DNA from: Meconema thalassinum
Taxonomy: Eukaryota > Arthropoda > Insecta > Orthoptera > Tettigoniidae
NCBI GenBank assembly: GCA_946902985.2
Contig: OX336388.2
Location: forward strand, 225,826,467 to 225,890,466
Direction of reading: 5' to 3'
Length of the DNA: 64,000 bases
Shown: positions 54,400 to 64,000 of the stretch, in pieces
How the letters are laid out: each line of letters opens with the position of its first letter
How positions within the stretch are numbered: position 1 is the stretch's first letter
Translations under genes and position numbers: made by a program
The notes under the pieces: model-generated
What the model saw: only the letters and a program-made list of their open reading frames with translations
Database searches by the model: none
Told to the model about the DNA's origin: nothing

Positions 54400-56560
54400 T
54401 TGGCTGGCACAGAGGAGATTTTGCAGGTAATTGCAGGGTTGAGACTGCATTTTGACGCTGTTAACGAGCAAAATAAGCTGGAAGCCAAGGCTTTCCAGAA
54501 TGAAATAAACACTCGTTTAGATGCCAATCAGCTGGCAATTAATGCAAATCAGGTTGCAATGAATGACAACCAGTTTGAATTAAACAATAAGTTAGGTCAA
54601 ATGCAAGAGGTAATTAAGACCGAAGTAACAGAAACTGTTGTAAGCATTGTATCAGAAATGCAGGTTAAAACAGATAAACGTTTCGAGGCTATAGAAGCCA
54701 AGCTCGAAAGTAATTTACAAGCGTGTAAGCATGCGCAGGATGAAACCAACAGTAGGTTAGATGCGCTGTCTAATGACATTAAGGATATTCAAATCCAAAA
54801 TGAAGCGAATCTCGAACGCCAAGCGAAACAGTTTTCAGAGTTTACGAGAACGCTAGATCAGAGGTTAGAAGAGAACGACTCTAAATGAGACCAGAAATTG
54901 AAAAGCTATGCTAGAGCAATTAACGGTGATCTCAAGAAACAGGATTAGAACATATTAGATCAGTGTCAGGAAATAAGCGAGATTAAGGCTATCGCTAATG
55001 AAAGTAAAGAGCTGGTAAGCAACGTGAAAGGTCAGATGGGCAAAGTTCATCAAGAACTGGACCAAGTTCAAAGTGACATTGTTGTAGTTAACAAAAGACA
55101 AGAGGAGAATAGAGGTGAGATCATCAAGGTCCGGAATGAATTGTCAAAAGTCAATGGACACATTCAAGAGGAAATTAAAGGGCTGAGAGAAGAACTCGAA
55201 GTAAGAGAAGGCCAGAAGACAGAGGCAAGCGACAAGACCCTTGCTCAAATTAAGGAAGATGTAGAGGATGAAATCTCCCATATCAAACAAAGCCTGAAAG
55301 AAGACAAGAAGAAAATATTTCAAGTGGCCGAGGAAAATCGAGATAGACTTACCAGAATCGAGAAGGAGGTAATTACTCGACTGGAAAGAGCGGAGATGCG
55401 CCACAATCACATGGATACTAGGATAATCGCACAGGAGGAAACCCTTACGAAAGATCCTAAGTCAAGTGAAGGCAGCATGGAAGATATGAGAAAAACAAGG
55501 TGGGCAGACTTAGAAACCCAACCTATAATCAGGAATGCTACAGGCCCAGGCGAAAGTCCTTATATGACACCAGGTGCACCAGTTACTGCATCAACGCCAC
55601 ATGAAAATGCTATGCACACCCAGGTGATAAACGTAATCAGGGCAAGCGAAGAGAAACCAAGGAAATTCTCAGGTAGCCACTGTAATATGACACCAAAATA
55701 TTGGTTGAAGGAAGTGTCTGAATATCTGAATGATGCGCGGATACCGCCAGAGCGCAGGCTACGAGCCATTGAGAAACTAACAGAGGGAGAATGTGCATTA
55801 TGGTTTCGCAGTTTCCGGTATACTTTCGATACTGTTGAGGAGTTTCGAGAGGCATTTTTGAAACGGTACTGGTATCCAGCCACACAGCAAAATTTGAGAT
55901 TGGATCTGTATTCAAAAAGATACAGCACCAACAACCAAACGAAGTATGCAGAATTTTTATATCGCAGATGTGTCGGTTCAAAGAACTGGATCAAAAACCG
56001 AGCGAGCTGGAATTATGTATTGCTATCGCCAAGCAGCTTCCATACGAGATCCAAAGACTGCTAATCTCGGCAAATGCGAAAACTGCTATAGAAATGGAGA
56101 CAGTTCTTAGACAACTGGACCTCACAACAGCCAATACGATGCGTCAGAATCGAACCGTGGAACAGGTACACGTGACCAACACGCAGACTGACCAACATCA
56201 AGCTCCAAGGAACAACAAAGCTACGAGCACTGAAACATTAGATTCCTACGGACGGCAATGGGAACAGGAACCCAGAAGATGGCAGCCGAAGTACAAAGGG
56301 AATGCTAGTAGAGGAGGAAGAGGCCGAAATTCGTGGAATAAGCAGAATACCAGGGGTAGACCGTACCAAAACAATGGAGGTAACAATGGCCAAGAAGGCA
56401 ACAATAGAAATTGGAGACCCCAGGAAAGAAGAAGTAACTTCGATGACGAGGTAGAGGAACGATATCACTCTTCATTGCGATACCTCGAGGAAAGGGGAGA
56501 TGAGCCCCAGAAGCAACAAGTTCGCTGGCAAGAAGTTATGCAGAACAAGACATCGCCAGA
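54400..56560 (+). pseudogene. Gag, broken by two stops and a frameshift
   Basis: The frame is open from the primer-binding site, with the first ATG at about 54559. The first ~400 residues are strongly helical and charged (EAKAFQNEINTRLDANQLAI, VVVNKRQEENRGEIIKVRNE), predicting coiled coils. In-frame stops are TGA at 54886-54888 and TAG at 54946-54948. The capsid-like segment (CALWFRSFRYTFDTVEEFRE, LKRYWYPATQQNLRLDLYSK) resembles that of the Gag at 13528-15861. A frameshift near 55965-55975 moves to the frame continuing into pol. The tail is Arg/Gly/Asn-rich (RGGRGRNSWNKQNTRGRPYQ) without a CCHC knuckle. Confidence 0.85.
54401..54415 (+). promoter_or_regulatory. tRNA primer-binding site
   Basis: TGGCTGGCACAGAGG; TGG fits pairing with a tRNA CCA end. 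Ignoring the fold-back insertion, the preceding bases are gtaagat, like gtaggat in the gag-only element. The gag frame is open across this site. Confidence 0.55.
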
Positions 56561-58904
56561 CAGATATGGAGATGGAGCTAAGAGTTTGGATCTACAGCGC
56601 AGCGAACAAGAGAGAAGAAACTCCAAGGGGACGGGCGCTGAAGAAAAAAAAACGCCAAAATTAGAAGAGTTCGAGACTGATGGATGGAAGTCAGTTAACA
56701 TCATCAATTGGATAGCCAAACCAGAAGAGCTAATCGAGGATACAGGAGGATCACAGGTCAGGGTCAAGATAGAATTGCCTATTATAATAGTAAGAGTGGC
56801 AGGATTGAAAATAAGAAGTCTGTTAGACACGGGTTCAACAGTGTGCCTTATGACACAAGCTTTATATAATGAAATAGCCCAGAGAGAGAATGTTTTGAAA
56901 ATACCGATCTCTAGTGTCAAAATAAAAGGGGAAATTCCAGACAGAACGATGATATGTAAATATCAGGTATTCCTAGATTTACAGATAGGAGGCTCTATTT
57001 TCCCACAGAGTTTTCTATTGGTAAACAAACTGCCTTATAACCGACTTATTGGGGCAGAATTTATAAGGGAATACAGAGTGATAATAGACCTAGCACAGGA
57101 CAGGGTTATGTTCCATGTGAATGAGGAAGCCGAAGGCGTGGAGGTATCACTCAATCAGATTGAACCAGTGTCAAGTGAACAAGTATGGCATACATACAGA
57201 GACGTGGCGGAGGAAGAAGTGTTAGCTATGGAGCTGTTAGAAGAAGAACTGAAAACACTAGCCACAGACTTGGAGAAAGATCTGGAACCCGAAATGGAAG
57301 AATATATTTCGGAAAAACTAGAAGAAGCGAAAATTGGGCTAAAAGAGAAGGAAAATTTAAGGCAATTATTACTGGAACAGAAGGAAGTCTTTGATTCGAG
57401 ACCTGGTCGTATAAAGAACTTCACTTATGCTTTTCAAGTCAGTGATTGGACACCATTTAGGCAGAAACCATACCCTATAGCCGAAAAGCATTATGCTAAG
57501 GTGAAAGAGGCAATTCAGGAGATGTTGGAGGCCGGTGTTATTGAGAAGACACCTACGCCTTATGTAAGTCCATTGGTAATCGTACCTAAGACAGACGGGA
57601 CTGTCAGAGTATGTCTGGACCTGAGACATTTAAATTTAAAGGTTATTCCGGAGTTTGACCAAGTGCCACCTATTAAAGAGATCCTCAGGAAGTTCAAAGG
57701 GAAGACCGTATTCACAAACTTGGATATCACTTCCAGTTTCCACCATCTTGAATTAGAGAAGAAAACTAGTCTGTTGACAGGATTTATGTTTGATCAACAC
57801 ACATACACGTTTTTAAGGCTACCTTTTGGGTTGAAAACAGCTGGTTCAGCCCTGATAAGAGCGTTAGATCGCAATCTATCATATGATGTGAAAGAGAGTA
57901 CCATCAGATATGTAGACGACATTCTACTCACGTCACAATCTCTGGAGGAGCACATGAGAGACCTGAAGAAGTTGCTAGATAACCTTCGTGAAGCTAACTT
58001 TAAGGTTAATATCAAGAAATCGCACTTCTGTCAGAGGGAAGTTAAATTTCTAGGGCATGTTATTGATGCAAATGGAGTTAAGCCTAATCCAGATAAATTG
58101 GAGGTAATTCGAAATTTCCCTCGACCCACGAAAGTTAAGCACGTCCGACAGTATTTGGGAGTAATTGGATTCTTTTCGAACCACTGCCCAAACTATACTA
58201 CGACAGTAGCACCCCTGCAGGACCTATTGAAGAAAGGCGGCAGATGGAATTGGACGGAGCAAAGTCAGGAAGCATTCGTGAGGTCAAAACAAATGCTTTT
58301 GGAATATGTGAAACTGGGATACCCGGATTATACCCAGAAGTTCATCATACAGACGGATGCATCTCTTATTGGTATAGGAGCGATGCTATTCCAGGAAAAT
58401 GTTGACCAGCCTGAAAAGAAAGTTTTTATTGCCTTTATAAGTAGGAGGTTGAAAGCCCATGAGAAAAACTACACGATTACAGAGATAGAGTTGCTCGCAA
58501 TTTTGTACGCGTTGCAATCACGGCATAAACTCGTGTATGGCTTTCAAATAGTCCTCAGAACAGACCATAAAGCTTTAACATTTTTGTTTAAGACGGACTT
58601 GTCTAGCCAGAGATTGACAAGATGGTCCCTGTATATTCAGCAATTCAACGTGGAAATAGAATACTGTCCAGGGAAAGAGAATGTAATACCGGACACATTA
58701 AGCCGTTACCCTAGAGAAGAGGAAGCGCTAGCTGTCCAGATTGAGAATCGAGATCAGAAGACGTTGGATGACTTGAGGAATCTTACCAATCTACAACGCG
58801 AAGACCCGTGGTTGAAGATGATGATCGATTACTTCGAGGGACGCTTAGCAAGGGGAACTGCAATATACAGAGAGGCAGAGGCATTGGCAACAGATTATGT
58901 ATGA
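55968..58904 (+). CDS. Gag C-terminus-protease-RT-RNase H frame (978 codons)
   Basis: One open frame. Residues ~1-200 are the end of Gag. An aspartic protease follows with IRSLLDTGSTVCLM (DTGS at ~284) and RLIGAEFIREYRVIIDL. Reverse transcriptase shows LDITSSFHHLELE (~585), FLRLPFGLKTAGSAL (~615) and the catalytic IRYVDDILLTSQ (~647). RNase H shows QTDASLIGIGAMLF (~796), TEIELLAILYAL (~838), RTDHKALTFLF (~865) and ENVIPDTLSRYP (~912). The key residues are present, so these enzyme domains look functional. Order and motifs are Ty3/Gypsy. The frame ends where integrase should begin. Being fused in frame with gag, it would not need a frameshift at this junction. Confidence 0.9.
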   Translation: MCRFKELDQKPSELELCIAIAKQLPYEIQRLLISANAKTAIEMETVLRQLDLTTANTMRQNRTVEQVHVTNTQTDQHQAPRNNKATSTETLDSYGRQWEQEPRRWQPKYKGNASRGGRGRNSWNKQNTRGRPYQNNGGNNGQEGNNRNWRPQERRSNFDDEVEERYHSSLRYLEERGDEPQKQQVRWQEVMQNKTSPDRYGDGAKSLDLQRSEQERRNSKGTGAEEKKTPKLEEFETDGWKSVNIINWIAKPEELIEDTGGSQVRVKIELPIIIVRVAGLKIRSLLDTGSTVCLMTQALYNEIAQRENVLKIPISSVKIKGEIPDRTMICKYQVFLDLQIGGSIFPQSFLLVNKLPYNRLIGAEFIREYRVIIDLAQDRVMFHVNEEAEGVEVSLNQIEPVSSEQVWHTYRDVAEEEVLAMELLEEELKTLATDLEKDLEPEMEEYISEKLEEAKIGLKEKENLRQLLLEQKEVFDSRPGRIKNFTYAFQVSDWTPFRQKPYPIAEKHYAKVKEAIQEMLEAGVIEKTPTPYVSPLVIVPKTDGTVRVCLDLRHLNLKVIPEFDQVPPIKEILRKFKGKTVFTNLDITSSFHHLELEKKTSLLTGFMFDQHTYTFLRLPFGLKTAGSALIRALDRNLSYDVKESTIRYVDDILLTSQSLEEHMRDLKKLLDNLREANFKVNIKKSHFCQREVKFLGHVIDANGVKPNPDKLEVIRNFPRPTKVKHVRQYLGVIGFFSNHCPNYTTTVAPLQDLLKKGGRWNWTEQSQEAFVRSKQMLLEYVKLGYPDYTQKFIIQTDASLIGIGAMLFQENVDQPEKKVFIAFISRRLKAHEKNYTITEIELLAILYALQSRHKLVYGFQIVLRTDHKALTFLFKTDLSSQRLTRWSLYIQQFNVEIEYCPGKENVIPDTLSRYPREEEALAVQIENRDQKTLDDLRNLTNLQREDPWLKMMIDYFEGRLARGTAIYREAEALATDYV

Positions 58905-59398
58905 TATAATCAGATATTATACAAGTGGGATGAGTTAGAACAGGCCCGTTCGAGGTGATTAGAGACCTACAAAACAATGCATACAGAATAAGGCATTTAG
59001 AAACAGGAAACGAGGTCGTTATGAATGTAGCCAATTTAAAAATTTACCATCCGCCAGAAGAATTTGACGAACAAGAAGAAGTATTAGCAGCGCACACCCA
59101 ACTGAACGTGGATAGCGAAGTCAGCCAGGCAGTCAGACCTGAGAGTTCGCGTGGCGAGGCGGAACGAGAAGCCGACAGATTGCCCAGTGGATGGGACAAA
59201 CAGCAAGAATGCCAGTGCCTGCGAGAACTTTACAAAGAAATGGTCGAAGCGGCGAGGGAAGTTGAGGCCATAAATGAAGCCCTCCGTCAAGAGAATGAAC
59301 AGCTTAGAGCCGAGCGCAGTGTGGAAGGGGGAGCTGAACAAACCTACTCGCAGCCAGACGAGGTGAAGGACCCCAGATGTAAACACAGACAGTGGTAG
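58905..59398 (+). pseudogene. Integrase remnant with core deleted
   Basis: After the stop at 58904, reading YNQILYKWDELEQ looks like the start of the integrase region. At about 58944 it passes, in another frame, to GPFEVIRDLQNNAYRIRHLE and VMNVANLKIYHPP, the GPY/F-type C-terminal domain. The zinc-binding HHCC part and the whole DDE core (normally several hundred residues) are missing. The rest is an acidic extension with a short coiled coil (REVEAINEALRQENEQLRAE), ending at 59398. Without the core the element cannot integrate on its own. Confidence 0.85.
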
Positions 59399-59454
59399 AC
59401 AGTCAGCTGGTTACTTACAGAGAGTCACTTGCAATTGACTTCTATAAGTTTTGC

Positions 59455-59464
59455 AAGGGGAATA
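59455..59464 (+). promoter_or_regulatory. Polypurine tract
   Basis: AAGGGGAATA immediately before the 3' LTR (TGAACCCG). Expected plus-strand primer. Confidence 0.65.
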
Positions 59465-62400
59465 TGAACCCGAGGGGGTCATGCTGACTGATATCGAACG
59501 TGGATCTCAGAGACTGTGATCTCATAATAAAGGTTCCACCAGGGAACGAACCCGAGGTCTGTTGAGGGAGTTTCATTGTAAAAACCCCTAAGTATATATT
59601 TAATCACTGGTGTGATTTCAGTTGATAATGACATTATTTGTTAAAATAATGCAGGGAAATTGAGCGGAATACAGCATTATTGGACTACTTGGAGTAGGCT
59701 ATGCTGGACTTGGAGCACAGTAGTGCAAAGTTTGACGTTTTACTAATAGGCCCAGAATAGTAGGAGGAGACTATTGGAGCCGTGTCAATCTTGCTGACCT
59801 AGTTATGTCGTCTGGAAGAGGTTGGGGGGTTGAATAATGACCCAGTATTTCCCCGACTGAGAATAGGACGAAGAAGAGTGGGGAGAGATCCCAAGGAAAA
59901 TCATTGAGTACTCGTGATTGGAGTAACGCAATGACATGAGAGTTGCACACAGGTGAATCTTTAGCCAGGAGGCTAATTTTAGAGCCTTTAATCTGCGAAA
60001 TTGACGCATATTTAATGGAGTGCGGAAGGACATAAGACTATGGATGTTCGCGGCTGGGTTTGACGATGTCGCCAGGGATTCCCACAGAAACAGCGTCCCC
60101 ACGCTATGGAGAAAGGAATTAATATTAATTAATTGGCCGAGCGATCCTTCAGCACGCAGATAGTTCTGGGATCAGTGAAGAAAAAGAGACCCGATGAGCA
60201 TGGTTTCGAGACCAGAATCATGCTGGGAGAGGAGTCGAGATAGCGCAAGAAATTTTAGCTCTACTTTTTGTGTGAAACCAATATAAGGGAGTCGACCCTT
60301 GGCAGAGCACAGTTTTTGTCACACAGTCGGAAGCAGTTGTTGAGGCGGAACGTATGTCGGTCCGGCTCATGAAAGGACGCTCAAACAAAGACTTGTACAT
60401 TTGAGTGAACCATTATATTCACCGCACATCGTAATGCACCAAGTGAGAAGGTAATAATGTATAGTCAGGAATTAATAAGAAGTACGGTAATCAACGAACT
60501 TTATTGTGTGAAATGTGGATTACCGAAGGCAAGGAAGGAGGCCCGGACTTCGATTGGGGAAGCCGTGCAGTAAAACTTTTAGAAAGCTTTTATTAAGGAC
60601 AGCCGTGCTGCATGTGTAGTCAGCAGTACGAACACTGGTTTGTGTTCACTTAGGAAGCACCGTGTGAGATAAGTTGCAGAACTATTGAAAATAATAATCT
60701 GTGTAAGGTTATGTACAATGTTAAGCGCAGTGTGGAATATATTGACTGATCATACATGTCTTATTACGCTGGAATGCGCTGGGAGAAACTTTACGAAGCA
60801 TTTGGTAATGTCTTAAGAATACCAAATAGTAACGCTCAGGACGGAAAGTTAGCATATTTATGCAAATCAGGAAGCTTACCGTAGGATTATCGATAGACTG
60901 TTGGTGAATTCCGAGGGCAGATGAACCAGACTTTCAATCAGGAGTTGGTAGGAGCACGGAAGATGCCGTCGATACCTGCAATTTTGATATCTTTGCTAGG
61001 GAATTTCAACCAATGAAAAGTGTAAAAAGTGACGTGTGTTATGTATAAATCATATGTGAAATGTCTTTTAAATTAATGGTTTAATAAGTGTTATAAAGTG
61101 TCATGTGTTTTGGAAGCAATAGCTTCTTTATAGAAATGCAAAGTGTCGTGGTTAGTGGAAGATATGTATCATAAAATGTGTGTATTCGAGATGCAAATGT
61201 CGCACTAAATCTGCATATGGCAGGCGACCCGGAAGGATATGAGTGGTTGGAGCCACCATGAGGAGCCTATATATATGTGAGTACCCCACAAATTATGTTG
61301 ATGTAGAAGTATAGGCCACTGCATGTAATGTGATTTCAGAGTTATAAAGATGCCAGTAAGAATCAGTAGTAGGAGATAGATCCTCCAGGTTTAATCATTA
61401 TTGTGTTGATTTTAATAGAGTTGAGATGTTATTTTGCATCAGAGAGTGGCTTAATCGTTACCACTATTATTAAAAATGGCAAATCAGTTATGTAAACCTA
61501 ACGAACACGGTTGTTCGGTTTTTAAGATGATTAAGTTGTGTCGGATTTTGGTAATTTATGTCAGTGAGAATAATAATAATAATAATGAATAAATAAAGGT
61601 ATGAATGAATGCATCAGGCAAAATGTAGTAAGCAAGAAATATTTACGCTAAAGGGCAAGTCTTATCGATCCAAGCAGTAAGATTATACAGTAAGATTACA
61701 TTAAGAGATTAAGGAAAGAGTTTTATATCAGAATATATTGTATTAATGGGAATATAATTATGCCAGGAAATGGAAGAGCTTTCTAGTGAATTGAATTTGC
61801 AGCTTGAGTTAAAGCTTATAGAGTAATTGATAGATTTCTCTTAATAATTATAGGACGAAGGTCGTAACATTAGGTCAGGAACCAGGTGGTCTATTCGACG
61901 TATGAAATCTCGTATGCCGTTGGCATACTGGGAGATATGCTTTGTGCCAGAGTGTAATTAGTGATTGGACCCTAACTCTAATGGTGGATATGGAATGTTC
62001 CGGGTTCGAATCCCGTGATAGGTGAGAGGAAAACGATGGACACATCTGCACTCTATCTGATCGCCCGAGAACTTATTATTGAGTGATTCGGCTCGTTGAA
62101 GCGAATCTTATGACGGCAGCATGTGGGCTGACCGCAGCATTTATTAAGATACCGGTTACCTACTAGACCAATGTTTTATGAACCTCGTGCCTTCATGTTG
62201 AAATGGGCCTATTTGGTGCCAGTTATTATATCCTCAGGGTAGGAATAAATGTTAAAGCTCATCCAGTACCTATTTGCATAATATTCAGTTTAAGTCCATT
62301 GGGATATGTGTGTCATTGGGACCACGGTATTTGTCTTGTAAAATCTTATACTGCTTGGGGAGAAAGCCATGAGACAGGAAACGAGGGTCGAGGTAATGTT

Positions 62401-64000
62401 GGAACCTCACTCCACTTCTATTGTATACAGGCCGCTCGGAAGAGGGTCTGGGGACGGTCAAGTGAACCGTGAAAGAAGGTTTAAAAAGGGCAGATTTTAG
62501 ACCCTAGTTGTAGTGTGGAATGAAATATTGCTATATTGAGTAATGAAGCCATGTGGTTTAAGAACACATTGATAATTATAGATCACCCTGATGGTTCATG
62601 ATTTTAGCAATCTAACGAATGGTTAAACGTTGCATTTGTACTGTCACTGACAACTTTTTCTGAAGTTGGTTACTCGACGCCACAGGCTACGCGCGCAAGG
62701 GTAGTTTAATAGTACCATCCGACACAGCAATAGCTAACGTTTTTAAGATGAAATCGCAAACGGCATGCAGTGGAACTATATAAATAGAGGAAGTGTAGGG
62801 GTAGCTTACATAATTATGGAGTTGCACGTTGACTGCTGTGCAACACCAGAATAGGCTAATGCATGTAAAGCATTTGGTGGGAAGAGAAAGATCAAACACA
62901 CACGGTACACATAATTGTCAAATTAAGTTGAGGTTTAAGGAATAAGTAATTTTGTGAAATTAAAGAAGTCACATTGGATGACAGTAGAATCAAAGTACAG
63001 TTTGTTTCTGAAGTTGTATGTGCATCAGCGCACTAGAGTATATTGTGAAGTTGATATAAGGGTAAAGGTTTGTGTTATGATATGATTTTATTATGATAAT
63101 ATTATGTTAATATTAGTGGATTGTGGAAGTAATTTTTGTTTGATTTTGTTTTATGGTTGTGGGGATTGTTTTGTTTGTTTGAAGCCATGATTTTATTACT
63201 GAATTAAAGTTTTAGAATAGAGTTGTGCCTTATCATTGTAGAGTTGATACCATTTAGCCTCAAATCCAAAATATGCAACTGCTAAATGGGGGAACGGTAC
63301 ACGCCCGGGTCCTGACGCTAGCTGGAGGCGGAAGCATATTTTCCATCGAGATTACTCACATGGGTACATGGAAATTGATGTCCTGTACAGTGATTTGAGC
63401 TATAGGTACAACTGAAGTCGGTCTAGATCTAGTGCACACAACTCTATTAAAGTAACAATTAACATGAAGTAGGGGATGACCGCGCCTAACCCTAGCTAAG
63501 CGCCGATACGAACAATATAAATTTTGATAAACACCTTATTCATTTATCATGACGAGGATACTCGTACGATGGTATTTAATTATCATGGCGCTGGTATGTG
63601 GGCCGGTTTTAAATACAGGTCACTAGGCGCAGAGGTGTATATAATTATCATGGCGAGACCCAAGTGGGGCATTCGACAGTACAACCGAGACCTTGGATGG
63701 TTGCTGCGATGTCTTAACGTGGACCACCTCCCATGAGCTCTCTCTCATATCTTTTATCATGGCGACCAGGTTCGTGGAGCTTATGGGATTTAGGGAAAAC
63801 CCATAGATTTTATGGTATTTCATGGGGAAAACCATAGTAATTGTTTTTTTTGCCTCAAACTGTGTTTGAGTGATTTATGAGTTCAGTAGGCTTTTGATGT
63901 AACGCAGAATCTCTCTATTGAGAAGAGAATTACCCAAGGGTACGAGCGCTACATACCAGATCTACAATTTACCATAATATTCACAGGTTTTGTACGATTT
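59465..64000 (+). repeat. 3' LTR (cut by window end)
   Basis: 4,536 bp present, matching 49192-53727 at about 99.6% by eye. All features of the 5' LTR recur, shifted by 10,273. Confidence 0.92.

Larger units (their letters stand above)
49192..64000 (+). mobile_element. Ty3/Gypsy LTR retrotransposon with LTRs of at least 4.5 kb (3' end beyond window)
   Basis: The left LTR starts at 49192 (TGAACCCGAGGGGG) and the right at 59465. They match with an offset of 10,273 bp to the end of the window, with about 17 substitutions by eye. The left LTR must end between 53728 and about 53818. The interior holds a primer-binding site, broken gag, an intact protease-RT-RNase H frame, an integrase remnant and a polypurine tract. 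A mariner-derived fold-back element sits between LTR and primer-binding site. It is young but not autonomous. A target duplication cannot be checked because the right end is outside the window. Confidence 0.92.

Noticed and set aside
56465..57015. Minus-strand frames over the pol gene
   Set aside because: Opposite-strand shadows of the protease/RT frame with no motifs.
49192..63727. Segmental duplication of host DNA at 49.2-53.7 kb and 59.5-64 kb
   Set aside because: The copies flank gag-pol, with a primer-binding site after the left and a polypurine tract before the right, so they are LTRs.
1..64000. Bacterial or phage origin
   Set aside because: Dense non-LTR, LTR, SINE and mariner sequence, microsatellites and absence of operon-like genes show an animal nuclear genome.

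Overview
This window is non-coding, repeat-dense insect-type nuclear DNA. I found no convincing host gene, no rRNA and no functional tRNA gene. Nearly everything recognisable is a transposable element or a fragment of one: Ty3/Gypsy LTR retrotransposons, non-LTR (LINE) 3' fragments, at least six tRNA-derived SINE families, mariner-type DNA transposons and their fold-back derivatives, and three related families of tandem-modular elements that look like Helentron/Helitron-type non-autonomous elements. From memory, several SINE and retroposon sequences resemble repeats of large-genome orthopteroid insects, especially katydids and crickets. That is recollection, not a search, so the organism is only 'probably a polyneopteran insect with a large genome'.

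Layout. 1-9058: a tandem-modular element with inverted arms (1-1612), nested SINEs (1825-3612), a second modular element (4046-5384), LINE 3' fragments on both strands, a deleted mariner (6834-7698), and a palindromic element carrying two tRNA-like modules inserted in a LINE (8266-8972). 9241-20597: a SINE split by a young LTR retrotransposon (9470-20341) on the minus strand, with 3.87-kb LTRs, an intact 777-codon gag and no pol. 20602-27962: two modular elements of one family, and a SINE hit by another SINE and by a 1.04-kb mariner-type fold-back element. 28005-38535: LINE fragments, a GC-rich orphan ORF, a repeat split by a LINE with a target duplication, a 75-bp AT-rich satellite, and SINEs. 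38956-49137: four more modular elements or parts of them, a LINE fragment, a snap-back mariner and a DD41D mariner. 49192-64000: a second Gypsy element on the plus strand with LTRs of at least 4.5 kb, broken gag, intact protease/RT/RNase H, and an integrase whose catalytic core is deleted.

How the parts relate. The insertions form a readable time order, with target-site duplications at many junctions: LTR in SINE, SINE in SINE tail, fold-back in SINE, retroposon in SINE, LINE in an unclassified repeat, fold-back in LTR element. The two Gypsy elements have unrelated LTRs but related Gag proteins. Both replace the usual zinc knuckle with an Arg/Gly/Asn-rich tail and carry long coiled coils. One has gag but no pol; the other has most of pol but a broken gag. 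The modular families share a 5' stem-loop, a sub-terminal AGCCTACTTT motif repeated inverted in a 3' hairpin, ~290-bp internal units rich in GCCAT, and a microsatellite before the 3' end; all seven lie on the plus strand.
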